From positions 1 to 33,152 of the forward strand of contig JAFZQZ010000111.1 of the NCBI GenBank assembly GCA_017620135.1: a DNA stretch of 33,152 nucleotides, given 5' to 3'. The notes under the pieces are model-generated. The model saw nothing but the letters and a program-made list of their open reading frames with translations. It searched no databases and was not told the DNA's origin. Below are positions 6,918 to 15,481 of the stretch, piece by piece; positions within the stretch are counted from its first letter, which is position 1; every line of letters starts with the position of its first letter. This DNA is from Bacillota bacterium. GTDB lineage: Bacteria; Bacillota; Clostridia; Lachnospirales; Bianqueaceae. The position numbers were made by a program, and so were the translations under genes.

Positions 6918-8180
6918 CTACTCACCGGTCTGCATATTCTTGAGCGCGACCAGACCTTTCGCAGCCTCATCTTCACCGATCAGCACGATATATGGCACCC
7001 CCAGACGGGAAGCGTATTTCATTTTCTGTTTCATTCCCTTGCTGAGAGAATACACATCCGTACGGACACCATTCTCCCGGAAGGCTGCCGCAGCGCTTAC
7101 TGCCGCGCCCATCTCATCTTCGCTCATGGGAATGACCAGCACTTCTGCCATCGTCTTCTGCTCGGCTGAGATGATCCCCGCTTCCTTCAGCTGGGAGAAC
7201 AGTCTCGTCAGACCGATCGAGATCCCGATCCCCGGCATGTTGGTCTTCGTATAAAAACCGGTCAGATTATCATACCGTCCGCCGGAGCAGACGCTGCCGA
7301 GCTGCGGGTAATCATCCAGTCTCGTCTCATAAACCGTACCGGTATAATAATCCAGTCCCCGCGCGATGGTCAGGTCCACTTCAAAGCTGTCATCCGGCAT
7401 GCCCAGAAGACGCATGAAACGTACGACTTCCTGAAGCTCAGTCACGCCCTGACGGAACAGCTCGTTCGTGACCGGCAGAGCTTCGACCTTCTGAAGGATC
7501 TCGTCCGTGGTTCCCTTGATGTGGATGAGCTGAAAGATCTTTTCGATCTCCTCTTCACTGATTCCAAAGGTCGCCAGTTCCTTCGCGACATTCTCTTCTC
7601 CGATCTTATCCAGCTTATCGATGGTACGAAGAACGTCCGCGATCTTATCGGAAAGACCAAGATCACTGAAAAATCCGTTCAGGACTTTCCGGTTATTCAG
7701 ACGGATCGTAAAGGGACCGAAATCCAGTTTTTTGAACACCTGATAGATGACGGAAGGCATTTCCGCGTCATAGTACAAAGGCAGAGAATCGATACCGATC
7801 ACATCGATATCACACTGATAAAACTCACGGAAGCGGCCTTTCTGCGGACGCTCGCCGCGAAATACCTTGCTGATCTGATAGCGTTTGAAGGGGAATACCA
7901 GATCATTCTCATGCTGCGCCGCGTACCGTGCCAGGGGCACTGTCAGATCGAAGCGAAGCGCCAGATCATGATCGCCTTTCTGGAAACGATAGATCTGCTT
8001 TTCAGTCTCACCGCCCGCCTTGGCCAGCAGGACATCCGAAAGTTCGATCGTAGGCGTATCCAACGGCAGAAAACCAAATTGTTCATAGACCGAGCGGATC
8101 GTATCCTTCATCCGGTCGAACAGGATCTGGTCTTCCGGCAGAAGTTCCATAAAACCGGTCAGTATTCTGGGTGTAACCAT
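6918..8180 (-). CDS. hisS: Histidyl-tRNA synthetase
   Basis: This 420-aa class II synthetase is of normal bacterial length. Visible motifs are GFMELLPED near the N-terminus, motif 2 FRGERPQKGRFREFYQCDIDVIG, the histidine-binding loop ARGLDYYTGTVYET, and CSGGRYDNL near motif 3. The C-terminal about 90 residues are the HGTP anticodon-binding domain (VLVIPMSEDEMG). The ATG lies 1 nt after the stop of the DUF4364 gene, with its GGGGAG site inside that gene, so translation is coupled. hisS-aspS is a standard clostridial pair. Confidence 0.97.
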   Translation of the reverse strand: MVTPRILTGFMELLPEDQILFDRMKDTIRSVYEQFGFLPLDTPTIELSDVLLAKAGGETEKQIYRFQKGDHDLALRFDLTVPLARYAAQHENDLVFPFKRYQISKVFRGERPQKGRFREFYQCDIDVIGIDSLPLYYDAEMPSVIYQVFKKLDFGPFTIRLNNRKVLNGFFSDLGLSDKIADVLRTIDKLDKIGEENVAKELATFGISEEEIEKIFQLIHIKGTTDEILQKVEALPVTNELFRQGVTELQEVVRFMRLLGMPDDSFEVDLTIARGLDYYTGTVYETRLDDYPQLGSVCSGGRYDNLTGFYTKTNMPGIGISIGLTRLFSQLKEAGIISAEQKTMAEVLVIPMSEDEMGAAVSAAAAFRENGVRTDVYSLSKGMKQKMKYASRLGVPYIVLIGEDEAAKGLVALKNMQTGE

Positions 8181-8181
8181 T

Positions 8182-8697
8182 TTAACTTAACTCCCCTAGC
8201 AAATTCAGATAGATATTGATGCCTTTCATCAGCCACTGGTTGCGGATCCGGTTGGCGCCGGCTTCGCTGTCGGAGGTCATGACAAAGGACAGAACGGGCT
8301 GATCATTATCCAGGACCTGGCAGGTCACGATAAAATGTGACTCATCGACCGCGGTGATCGTCGCGACCTTGTCCATCAGCGGTGTATCGCGAAGAAGCGA
8401 GTCCTTTGCGTATGTCCGGATATCTTCCCGGATACTGTGCGGGATCCGGTTGCGGAAAAGCTTGACGACCTCATCGCCCTCGGGCAGAAGCGTGTAATAA
8501 AAAGTGTCATCGGTCCTGGATTTGATCTTGACCACCAGGCCCTGCTCTTCCAGCTCCGTCATACAACTTTGTGTAGTGAAATAGTCCATATACATATGGT
8601 AGATGACGAAATCGATCAGATCGGTCTCTCCGATGTTTTCCTTTTCCGCAATGACAAAGAGCAGGATCAGTTTGCTTTCCGATAACTGTAAGTCCAT
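8182..8697 (-). CDS. DUF4364 family protein with winged-helix N-terminus
   Basis: This 171-aa protein matches the clostridial DUF4364 family in length and pattern. An N-terminal winged helix (about 1-85: LSESKLILLFVIAEKENIGETDLIDFVIYHMYMDYFTTQSCMTELEEQGLV) is followed by an alpha/beta C-terminal domain with TAVDESHFIVTCQVLDND. The biochemical role is unknown; the helix-turn-helix suggests DNA or RNA binding. It sits between engB (15-nt gap, GGAGGAG site) and hisS (1-nt gap), so it is made with translation and ribosome-assembly factors. Confidence 0.8.
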   Translation of the reverse strand: MDLQLSESKLILLFVIAEKENIGETDLIDFVIYHMYMDYFTTQSCMTELEEQGLVVKIKSRTDDTFYYTLLPEGDEVVKLFRNRIPHSIREDIRTYAKDSLLRDTPLMDKVATITAVDESHFIVTCQVLDNDQPVLSFVMTSDSEAGANRIRNQWLMKGINIYLNLLGELS

Positions 8698-8712
8698 GTT
8701 TTCTCCTCCTCT

Positions 8713-9336
8713 TTAATCCTTTTCTATCCCGGCAGCATTTTCGATCGCCGTCCAGATTTCGTCTTTGCCCGTACCGGCAGTCGCCGAATACGGCAGGATC
8801 TCGGTACTTTTGATCCCAAGCTTGTCCGCCAGGATCTTTTTCTGATGCGGCAGCTGGTTTCTGGTCACCTTATCCGCCTTCGTCGCGATCACGATGGTCG
8901 GGATCCCGAAGGCACGAAAATAATCCATCATCATGACGTCATTCGCGCCGGGTTCATGCCGGATATCCACCAGAAGAAGCGCTGCTTTCAGCGCATTTCT
9001 TCCGGAAAGGTAGGTCTCGATCACCTTGCCCCACTTCTGCTGTTCCGTCTTTGAGATCTTGGCGTAACCATAGCCGGGAAGATCCACGAAATATAAGCAT
9101 TCGTCGATCGAATACCAGTTGATGGTCCTGGTTTTTCCGGGGACCGAGCTGGTTCTGGCCAGTCCGTTCCTTCCCGTTCCCTTTCTACCGATCAGTGAGT
9201 TGATCAGAGAAGACTTGCCGACATTCGATTTTCCTACGATCGCGATCTCCGGAAGGGTCTCCTCGGGAAACTGTTTGACCATTCCGCAGACAGCAAAGAG
9301 AGATGCTTTCGCACCTCTTCGCCAGATCGGACTCAT
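8713..9336 (-). CDS. ysxC: Ribosome biogenesis GTPase YsxC/EngB
   Basis: This 207-aa TrmE-Era-EngA-like GTPase family member is needed for assembly of the large ribosomal subunit. G1 is [10 protein letters not shown], then [13 protein letters not shown] (switch I), G3 [12 protein letters not shown]4 TKADK near residue 155, and G5 SATAGTG. Length is normal. The start overlaps the clpX stop as ATGA, which places it directly in the clp operon. tig-clpP-clpX-(lon)-engB is a known Firmicute order; lon is absent here. Confidence 0.95.
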   Translation of the reverse strand: MSPIWRRGAKASLFAVCGMVKQFPEETLPEIAIVGKSNVGKSSLINSLIGRKGTGRNGLARTSSVPGKTRTINWYSIDECLYFVDLPGYGYAKISKTEQQKWGKVIETYLSGRNALKAALLLVDIRHEPGANDVMMMDYFRAFGIPTIVIATKADKVTRNQLPHQKKILADKLGIKSTEILPYSATAGTGKDEIWTAIENAAGIEKD

Positions 9337-10670
9337 GCGTTTTTACTCCTGGTATGGGAACCGTTTCCGGTCTTTCCCGACGAACCCTTCTCAAATTCCT
9401 GTGTATTGTCGCGCTTTTTCCGTTCATGCGTCTCGCCGTATTCGATGATCGCCTCTCCCGTACCGTCCACGAGTTCTTTGGTGACCGTTACCTTGGTCGC
9501 GTTTTCTACGGAAGGGATCTCGAACATCAGATCCTTCAGCGTATGTTCCATGATGGATTTCAGTCCGCGGGCACCCGTCTTGCGAATCGTCGCCTGATGC
9601 GCCACTTCCAGCAGCGCTTCATCGGTAAAGACCAGTTCGACGTCATCCAGAGAGAACAGTGCCTGATACTGTTTGACCAATGAGTTTTTGGGTTCTTTCA
9701 GGATCCGGACCAGCGCGTCCTCGTCCAGCGGGTCGAGCGCGACTTCCACCGGAAGACGGCCGACGAATTCCGGGATCAGACCAAACTTGATCAGGTCCTG
9801 CGGCTGGATCTGATGCAGCAGCTCCGCGTCCTGCTCTTTCTGGGTCTTGACGGGAACGTCGGAAAGATTGAATCCCATCACTTTCTGATTCGTACGGTTT
9901 TTGATGATCTTTTCCAGACCGTCAAAGGCACCGCCGCAGATGAACAGGATATGTGTCGTATCGATCTGGATGAATTCCTGCTGCGGATGTTTTCTTCCGC
10001 CGTTCGGAGGCACGTTAGCGACCGTGCTTTCCAGAATCTTCAGGAGCGCCTGCTGTACACCTTCACCCGAGACATCTCTCGTGATAGACGGGTTTTCGGA
10101 TTTACGGGCGATCTTGTCGACTTCATCGATATAGATGATGCCGTGTTCTGCCCGTTCGATATCGAAATCCGCCGCCTGGATCAGCTTCAGAAGCACATTC
10201 TCGACGTCTTCTCCTACATAGCCGGCTTCGGTCAGTGTCGTCGCGTCCGCGATCGCGAACGGTACATTGATGATCTTCGCCAGCGTTTGAGCCAGATATG
10301 TTTTTCCGGAACCGGTCGGACCGATCAGCAGGATGTTGCTTTTCTGAAGTTCGACATCCTCGATCTTGTCGCGGACCTCTGTCCGTTTATAGTGATTGTA
10401 AACCGCGATCGCCAGTGCCTTCTTCGCTTCGTCCTGTCCGATGACATATTCATCGAGATAGCCTTTGATCTCCTTGGGGGTCATATAACCGGCCGCATAG
10501 ATCTCCTCATCCATCTGAGAAAACTCATGCTCGATGATATCCGCGCACAGCTCCACACATTCATCGCAGATGAACACGCCGTTGCCGGCGATCAGGCGTT
10601 TGACCTGATCCTGTCCCTTTCCGCAGAAAGAACAGCAGACACGTTTACGATCGTCCATTCTTGATGGCAT
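9333..10670 (-). CDS. clpX: ATP-dependent Clp protease ATP-binding subunit ClpX
   Basis: This 445-aa AAA+ unfoldase delivers substrates to ClpP. The N-terminal zinc finger (CSFCGK...[10 protein letters not shown], residues 14-42) is intact. Walker A is GPTGSGKT, Walker B is IYIDEVDKI, sensor 2 lies near FVGRLP, and MGFNL fits the ClpP-docking loop. The last about 30 residues are a low-complexity, Lys/Gly/Ser-rich tail longer than usual ([22 protein letters not shown]). The ribosome site is weak. It follows clpP by 24 nt and overlaps engB by 4 nt. Confidence 0.97.
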   Translation of the reverse strand: MPSRMDDRKRVCCSFCGKGQDQVKRLIAGNGVFICDECVELCADIIEHEFSQMDEEIYAAGYMTPKEIKGYLDEYVIGQDEAKKALAIAVYNHYKRTEVRDKIEDVELQKSNILLIGPTGSGKTYLAQTLAKIINVPFAIADATTLTEAGYVGEDVENVLLKLIQAADFDIERAEHGIIYIDEVDKIARKSENPSITRDVSGEGVQQALLKILESTVANVPPNGGRKHPQQEFIQIDTTHILFICGGAFDGLEKIIKNRTNQKVMGFNLSDVPVKTQKEQDAELLHQIQPQDLIKFGLIPEFVGRLPVEVALDPLDEDALVRILKEPKNSLVKQYQALFSLDDVELVFTDEALLEVAHQATIRKTGARGLKSIMEHTLKDLMFEIPSVENATKVTVTKELVDGTGEAIIEYGETHERKKRDNTQEFEKGSSGKTGNGSHTRSKNA

Positions 10671-10694
10671 AATCCGCTAAATTCCTATCTTTGA

Positions 10695-11294
10695 TTATTT
10701 CTTTTTGGTGATGATCTCGTCGACCAGTCCGTAGGCGACCGCTTCCTCAGCCGTCAGCCAGTTGTCGCGATCCGTATCCTTCTCGATAACTTCGATGGGC
10801 TTACCGGTGTTTTCCGCAAGGATCCGGTTCAGCCGTTCTTTCATTGCCAGGATATGTTCGGCCTGGATCTTGATATCCGTCGCCTGTCCCTGAGAACCGC
10901 CGGAAGGCTGATGGATCATGACTTCCGCGTTCGGAAGGACATAGCGTTTGCCTTTGGTACCGCCCGCCAGAAGGAACGCGCCCATGGATGCGGCCATACC
11001 CATACAGATCGTGGAAACGTCCGCACGGACCAGCTGCATCGTATCATAGATCGCAAGTCCCGCCGTTACAGATCCGCCGGGGCTGTTGATATAGAGCTGG
11101 ATATCCTTGGTGGGGTCCTCAGAATCGAGGAAAAGAAGCTGCGCGACGACCAAAGACGCAGTCACGTCATTGACTTCATCACACAGAAGAACGATCCGCT
11201 CTTTCAGAAGGCGGGAATAAATGTCAAAGGAGCGTTCGCCGCGGCTCGTCTCTTCGATGACAACAGGAACCAATGCGTTTTGAATAGGATTCAT
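10695..11294 (-). CDS. clpP: ATP-dependent Clp protease proteolytic subunit ClpP
   Basis: This 199-aa serine protease forms the tetradecameric barrel that works with ClpX. The catalytic Ser is in [14 protein letters not shown], the His in [15 protein letters not shown], and the Asp in the [13 protein letters not shown] region. The [19 protein letters not shown] segment is also intact. Length is typical and the start has an AAGGAG site. A hairpin between tig and clpP may lower its expression relative to tig. Confidence 0.97.
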   Translation of the reverse strand: MNPIQNALVPVVIEETSRGERSFDIYSRLLKERIVLLCDEVNDVTASLVVAQLLFLDSEDPTKDIQLYINSPGGSVTAGLAIYDTMQLVRADVSTICMGMAASMGAFLLAGGTKGKRYVLPNAEVMIHQPSGGSQGQATDIKIQAEHILAMKERLNRILAENTGKPIEVIEKDTDRDNWLTAEEAVAYGLVDEIITKKK

Positions 11295-11320
11295 ACTTTT
11301 CTCCTTGTGTTTTTTGAAAC

Positions 11321-11347
11321 TAAAACCACCGGCTTTTCACCGGTGGT
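11321..11347 (-). terminator. Hairpin between tig and clpP (weak terminator or attenuator)
   Basis: On the minus strand ACCACCGG / CCGGTGGT form a perfect 8-bp stem with a 7-nt loop, followed by only TTTTAG. No promoter fits in the remaining 26 nt before clpP, so it is more likely partial termination or mRNA end protection than a full stop. Confidence 0.6.
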
Positions 11348-11390
11348 CTGACCCGGCTGAAAACTGGCCGGAACGTATGCAGAGCTTTTT

Positions 11391-12671
11391 TTAGTCGACT
11401 GCGTTTGCTGCCAGGAAATCCAGCGCCTTGGTATTCAGCAGGTTCGCGCGAATACCATCCGTCTCGCTCTTGCCGATGCTGTTCTTGATCTGCTCGGCTT
11501 CCATGCCGTACATCGAAGCCATCTTCTCGAACTCGGCGTCGATCTCTTCTTCGGAAACCTCGAGACCCTCAGCCTTCGCGATCGCTTCCAGTACCAGATT
11601 TTCTTTCAGTCTCTTCTCCGCTTCCGGACGAACGGAAGCCATCAGGCTTTCCATCGTGGTACCGGTATACTTCATGTACTGGTTCATATCCATTCCCTGA
11701 TAGCGAAGCTGCTGCGCGTAATCATTGATCATGGTCTCGCACTCTTCATCTACCATGGGTTTGGGCATATCCATCTCAGCTGTCGCTACGACCGCATCCA
11801 GCAGTTTGTTCTTCAGTTCGGACTCGGCCGCTTTTTCCTTGCGCTCAAGGATCGCTTTCTTCAGGTCTTCCTTGTACTCTTCCAGCGTATCGAACTCGGA
11901 AACGTCCTGCGCGAATTCGTCGTTGATCTCGGGCAGTTCCTTCGCTTTGATGCTGTTGATCTTCACATGGAAAACAGCGGGTTTGCCGGCCAGCTCAGCC
12001 GCATGGTATTCCTCAGGGAAAGTCACATTGACATCCAGCTCTTCGCCGATCTCATGACCGATCAGCTGATCTTCGAATGTATCGATAAAGCTGTGGGAAC
12101 CGATCTTCAGATCATGTCCTTCGGCAGTGCCGCCTTCAAAGGCTACGCCGTCCACTGTTCCCGCGTAATCGATATTGACGGTATCGTCCGTCTGAACGGG
12201 ACGATCGGTGATATCCAGAGTACGGGCATTGGTATTCGCGATACGGTCAAGCTCGGTCTTGATATCCTCTTCCGTCACTTCGACCGGAGTGGCTTCTTTC
12301 TTCAGGCCTTTGTACTCGCCCAGTTTGACTTCCGGACGGACCGCCAGTTCGCAGGTCACGACGATGGGCTCGCCGGCCACGATCTTTTCCACATTGACAT
12401 TCGGACGGGACATGACGTCCAGCTTTTCCTCTTCGACAGCCTGCTGATATTCATCCGGCAGCACCTCATTCAGCGCGTCCTCATAGAAGACCTCTTTGCC
12501 GTACGCGCGTACGACCATCTGATAAGGCACCTTACCCTTACGGAAACCGGGGATAGAGATCTGATGTTTCTGTTTGTTGTAGACAGTGCGGATCGCCTGC
12601 TCAAACTTTTCGGGGCTGATCTCGAGAGTCAGCTTTACCATGGATCCGCCCAGTTGTTCTACTTTGCTCAT
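11391..12671 (-). CDS. tig: Trigger factor (ribosome-associated chaperone and prolyl isomerase)
   Basis: This 426-aa cytoplasmic chaperone binds nascent chains at the ribosome exit tunnel. The ribosome-binding signature is GFRKGKVPYQMV near residue 43. The FKBP-type domain is at about 155-240 (TVNIDYAGTVDGVAFEGGTA...LIGHEIGEELDVNVTFPEEY), and the long helical C-terminal arms follow (Glu/Lys-rich, with NDYAQQLRYQGMDMNQYMKYTGTT). Length is typical. GGAGG precedes the ATG, and the gene has its own strong promoter at 12714-12743. It is followed by clpP, the usual order. Confidence 0.97.
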   Translation of the reverse strand: MSKVEQLGGSMVKLTLEISPEKFEQAIRTVYNKQKHQISIPGFRKGKVPYQMVVRAYGKEVFYEDALNEVLPDEYQQAVEEEKLDVMSRPNVNVEKIVAGEPIVVTCELAVRPEVKLGEYKGLKKEATPVEVTEEDIKTELDRIANTNARTLDITDRPVQTDDTVNIDYAGTVDGVAFEGGTAEGHDLKIGSHSFIDTFEDQLIGHEIGEELDVNVTFPEEYHAAELAGKPAVFHVKINSIKAKELPEINDEFAQDVSEFDTLEEYKEDLKKAILERKEKAAESELKNKLLDAVVATAEMDMPKPMVDEECETMINDYAQQLRYQGMDMNQYMKYTGTTMESLMASVRPEAEKRLKENLVLEAIAKAEGLEVSEEEIDAEFEKMASMYGMEAEQIKNSIGKSETDGIRANLLNTKALDFLAANAVD

Positions 12672-12713
12672 TGTTTATGTTCCTCCTGCATTTATAGACA
12701 AACCTAAATCAAT

Positions 12714-12743
12714 ATTATACACGAATTACTGGTTCTGTGTCAA
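12714..12743 (-). promoter_or_regulatory. Strong promoter of the tig-clpPX block
   Basis: On the minus strand a perfect -35 TTGACA (12743-12738) and a perfect -10 TATAAT (12719-12714) are 18 nt apart. The -35 lies inside the last codons of the upstream membrane-protein gene, so the tig block can be transcribed independently of the rel genes. Confidence 0.85.
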
Positions 12744-13547
12744 TAGGCTCTCTTTGCGGTATTCCGCTCCGATAAAAAGCACCGCGCCGACCGTATAGCC
12801 GTACATGGTGATCAAGGAAAGCACGGTCGCGATCAGTACCGATACGACCATCTGAAGGAAATCCTGCTCGATCCATGAGAAAGCCAGCGTCAGAAGGAAG
12901 GTCACACCGGTCTGCAGCAGCAAAGACAATACAGAAATGATGGCGAAGGTCCCCATGGCCTTCCAGGATCTTCCCTGCAGGATAAAGAACACATATCGGA
13001 TATTGTCAAATCCCATCCTTCCCCTCAGGGCAGCGGCCGTAGCCGTACAGCTTTGCAGAAGCACGATCAGCACGACGAGCAGGAATACTCCCCCGATCAC
13101 TACCAGCCCGACGATCGGGATCATCGCGAAAACCGACATCGCAAAGATGGAAGCGGCTACACCGAGAAGGATCACCACCAGTGTCAGGATCGCTCTGGGC
13201 CACATCCTTATCCCGTGATAGAAAACCGTAGAGAAGGATTTGTCTTTCATCAGACTGGGGTCGATACTGATGGATGTGATCACGGCGATCACCAGGATCG
13301 CCACTTCCTCCAGCAGCGTTACCACCAGTTCAACGACGCCGTAGCGTCCAAGCTGAGCCATGAGCAGTTCCGCCGATTCCACTGTCAGATCCAGCTGAAT
13401 GGACTGATAATGCAGGACCACCTGGATCGGCAGGTAGACCAGCAGCATCAGCAGAAGAAAATAGCTCAGATACTCTTTGAAGATGAACCACGCATAGCGG
13501 AAATCTTCCATTCCGGTCAAATACCGTTCTCTCATCTGTTCAAGCAT
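12726..13547 (-). CDS. Six-TM integral membrane protein of unknown function
   Basis: This 273-aa protein has six hydrophobic segments at about residues 27-45, 72-93, 118-140, 142-165, 199-223 and 230-260, with no signal peptide or catalytic motif that I recognise. The overall pattern resembles small multi-spanning proteins related to DUF975 or the glycerophosphodiesterase membrane domain, but I cannot assign it to either. Its start overlaps the hemZ stop by 8 nt, so it is translationally coupled to hemZ. The tig promoter overlaps its 3' end. Confidence 0.75.
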   Translation of the reverse strand: MLEQMRERYLTGMEDFRYAWFIFKEYLSYFLLLMLLVYLPIQVVLHYQSIQLDLTVESAELLMAQLGRYGVVELVVTLLEEVAILVIAVITSISIDPSLMKDKSFSTVFYHGIRMWPRAILTLVVILLGVAASIFAMSVFAMIPIVGLVVIGGVFLLVVLIVLLQSCTATAAALRGRMGFDNIRYVFFILQGRSWKAMGTFAIISVLSLLLQTGVTFLLTLAFSWIEQDFLQMVVSVLIATVLSLITMYGYTVGAVLFIGAEYRKESLLTQNQ

Positions 13548-15012
13548 GGATCTTCAATCCTTCCTCTTTTCTCCGGATCATTTCATCGATCCGGGCGATA
13601 TATTCCGGAGCGCCTTTCATATTCGGCACCCGCTCGATCAGGTTCTTTTCCGGCGTATAGATCTTGGATACGCCGCCGGCGCCGAAAGCCAGGATCGACT
13701 GCCGCTCTTCCATGATCTCGATATTATACAGTCCTTCCTTTCCCGGAAGAGAATAACCCACATTTTCAAAGTTGCCGGCCATGTTCTTCTGACGGTACAT
13801 GTAGTATGGATAAAGCCCAAGCTCTGACGCGGTTTCCGCGGACAGAGATATCATCTTGTCGATCTGATCCGCCATCTTTTCCGGATCCTCAGTAAGCATT
13901 CTGGCACCGTCTCCCAGCTCGTTCATTCTCGAAGACCGTTTGACAGCCAGAGTATGGACCGTAAGATTATCCGGTCTCAGCTCTTTCACCTTCTCCATCG
14001 TATGTCGGACTTCTTCCATGCCCTCGTCCTGCAGTCCCAGGATCAGGTCCATGTTGATGGTAAAGCCGCCGATTTTTCGTGCGAGATCGAACGCCTCTTC
14101 CACCTGCTCTGTCGTATGGTGCCGGCCTATGAGATCCAGCGTCTTCTGGACCATCGTCTGGGGGTTGATAGAGATCCGGCCTACCTTCGCCTCTTTCAGG
14201 ACCTGCAGCTTCTCAGACGTGATCGTATCCGGACGGCCGGCTTCCACTGTCACTTCCAGCAGGGATGACAGATGGAAGGCCTTTTCGCATTCCGCGAGAA
14301 GAAGCTCCAGCTGTCCGGCGCTGAGCGTGGTCGGTGTGCCTCCGCCCATATAGAAGGAGCGGATGTTCCGTCCCTCCAGCATTTTCTCTCCGGCCCGGAT
14401 CTCCCGGACAAGGGCCTTCAGGTAGTCTTCGGAATACTTCTTAAACGACCGGGCGTCCGAACTGATGAAGCTGCAGTAGGAACAGCGGGTCGGACAGAAC
14501 GGGATCCCTACATATATGCTGACATCGCTCCCGTCCTGCGAAGCCATAAGTCTGCGCTCGGAAAAAGCGACTTTGCCCGTTAAGGCGGCTTTATCTTCCC
14601 TGAGCAGATAATGCTCTTTTAATATTTCAACGATCTCATATGGCGCTTTTCCCTGTTCCAGGTAGGCATAAGCGATCTTGGAAGGGCGCACCCCGGTCAG
14701 GATGCCCCAGGGGAGCGGTTTCTTCCCCCAGCCCAGAACGAGAAGACGGAAAATACAGATTTTTGCCAGATTCTTCCAGCGCTCTCCCTGGAAATTCTCA
14801 TAGGGATCCATGACGGACAGGGAAAGGATCTCCTTACCTTCCTCATCCCAGAGCATACCGCGAACATCCGGCAGATCCTGTCCTGAAAGAGAAATCCCCG
14901 GGACATCGCCGCGCCGCTCAGGCACGACTTTGCACAGGGGAAAGAACTCTCGGATCAGTGTAGACAGCTCATAGAAGTGCTTTTCATCCGCACAGAGTGA
15001 AAACAATTTCAT
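13540..15012 (-). CDS. hemZ: Radical-SAM coproporphyrinogen dehydrogenase-like protein HemZ
   Basis: This 490-aa radical-SAM protein of the HemN-like superfamily carries IYVGIPFCPTRCSYCSFISSD (CxxxCxxC cluster motif) near residue 170. It also has the MGGGTPTTLSAGQLELLL, EAGRPDTIT and SINPQTM segments typical of the family. The N-terminal about 165 residues, ending WGKKPLPWGILTGVRPSKIAY, are characteristic of HemZ rather than HemN or HemW. HemZ lies in the rel-dtd-hemZ-hisS-aspS order of many Clostridia. Its true substrate in organisms without heme is uncertain. The start overlaps the dtd stop. Confidence 0.9.
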   Translation of the reverse strand: MKLFSLCADEKHFYELSTLIREFFPLCKVVPERRGDVPGISLSGQDLPDVRGMLWDEEGKEILSLSVMDPYENFQGERWKNLAKICIFRLLVLGWGKKPLPWGILTGVRPSKIAYAYLEQGKAPYEIVEILKEHYLLREDKAALTGKVAFSERRLMASQDGSDVSIYVGIPFCPTRCSYCSFISSDARSFKKYSEDYLKALVREIRAGEKMLEGRNIRSFYMGGGTPTTLSAGQLELLLAECEKAFHLSSLLEVTVEAGRPDTITSEKLQVLKEAKVGRISINPQTMVQKTLDLIGRHHTTEQVEEAFDLARKIGGFTINMDLILGLQDEGMEEVRHTMEKVKELRPDNLTVHTLAVKRSSRMNELGDGARMLTEDPEKMADQIDKMISLSAETASELGLYPYYMYRQKNMAGNFENVGYSLPGKEGLYNIEIMEERQSILAFGAGGVSKIYTPEKNLIERVPNMKGAPEYIARIDEMIRRKEEGLKIHA

Positions 15013-15467
15013 CAGAACACCTTATCACTGTCCAGAAGCAGTGTCACCGGACCGGACAGATGCACATCGATCTCCATCTCCGCCTGAAAGAGGCCGGAAT
15101 GGACCTCCACTCCCGCGTTCGCCTTCGCATAGGAAAGGAAGGTTTCGTAGATACCGGCGGCTTCGTCCACCGGCGCTCCGCTGGAGTAGCTCGGCCGTCT
15201 GCCATGACGGCAGTCTCCGTACAGGGTAAAGTTCGAGACCAGGAACAGCCCCAGGCCCAGGTCTTTGATGGAAAGGTTCATTTTACCGTTCTCATCCTCG
15301 AAGATCCGCATCTGGACCAGTTTATCCAGCATATAGCGCATGACTTTTTCATTGTCATCTCCGCTCTTTATCCCGACCATAGCCAGGATGCCCGCTCCCA
15401 TCTGATCATACGGGACCCCGTCCGCTGTAAGATCGACCGAGCTCACCCTTTGTATCACAATACGCAT
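15012..15467 (-). CDS. dtd: D-aminoacyl-tRNA deacylase
   Basis: This 151-aa protein of full DTD length removes D-amino acids or glycine from mischarged tRNAs. It starts MRIVIQRVSSVDL and carries MVGIKSGDD, LDKLVQMRIFEDENGKMNLS, and GRRPSYSSGAPVDEA. The end is GPVTLLLDS (the cis-Pro GPVT motif). The active-site SQFTL of the family reads SNFTL here, and the residues before GPVT are LS in place of the usual Asn-containing pair, so the pocket is altered. It lies between rel and hemZ, 15 nt after rel. Confidence 0.92.
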   Translation of the reverse strand: MRIVIQRVSSVDLTADGVPYDQMGAGILAMVGIKSGDDNEKVMRYMLDKLVQMRIFEDENGKMNLSIKDLGLGLFLVSNFTLYGDCRHGRRPSYSSGAPVDEAAGIYETFLSYAKANAGVEVHSGLFQAEMEIDVHLSGPVTLLLDSDKVF

Positions 15468-15481
15468 GTTGACTCCTGATA

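Noticed and set aside
9813-10664. 283-aa plus-strand ORF
   Set aside because: Antisense shadow of clpX.
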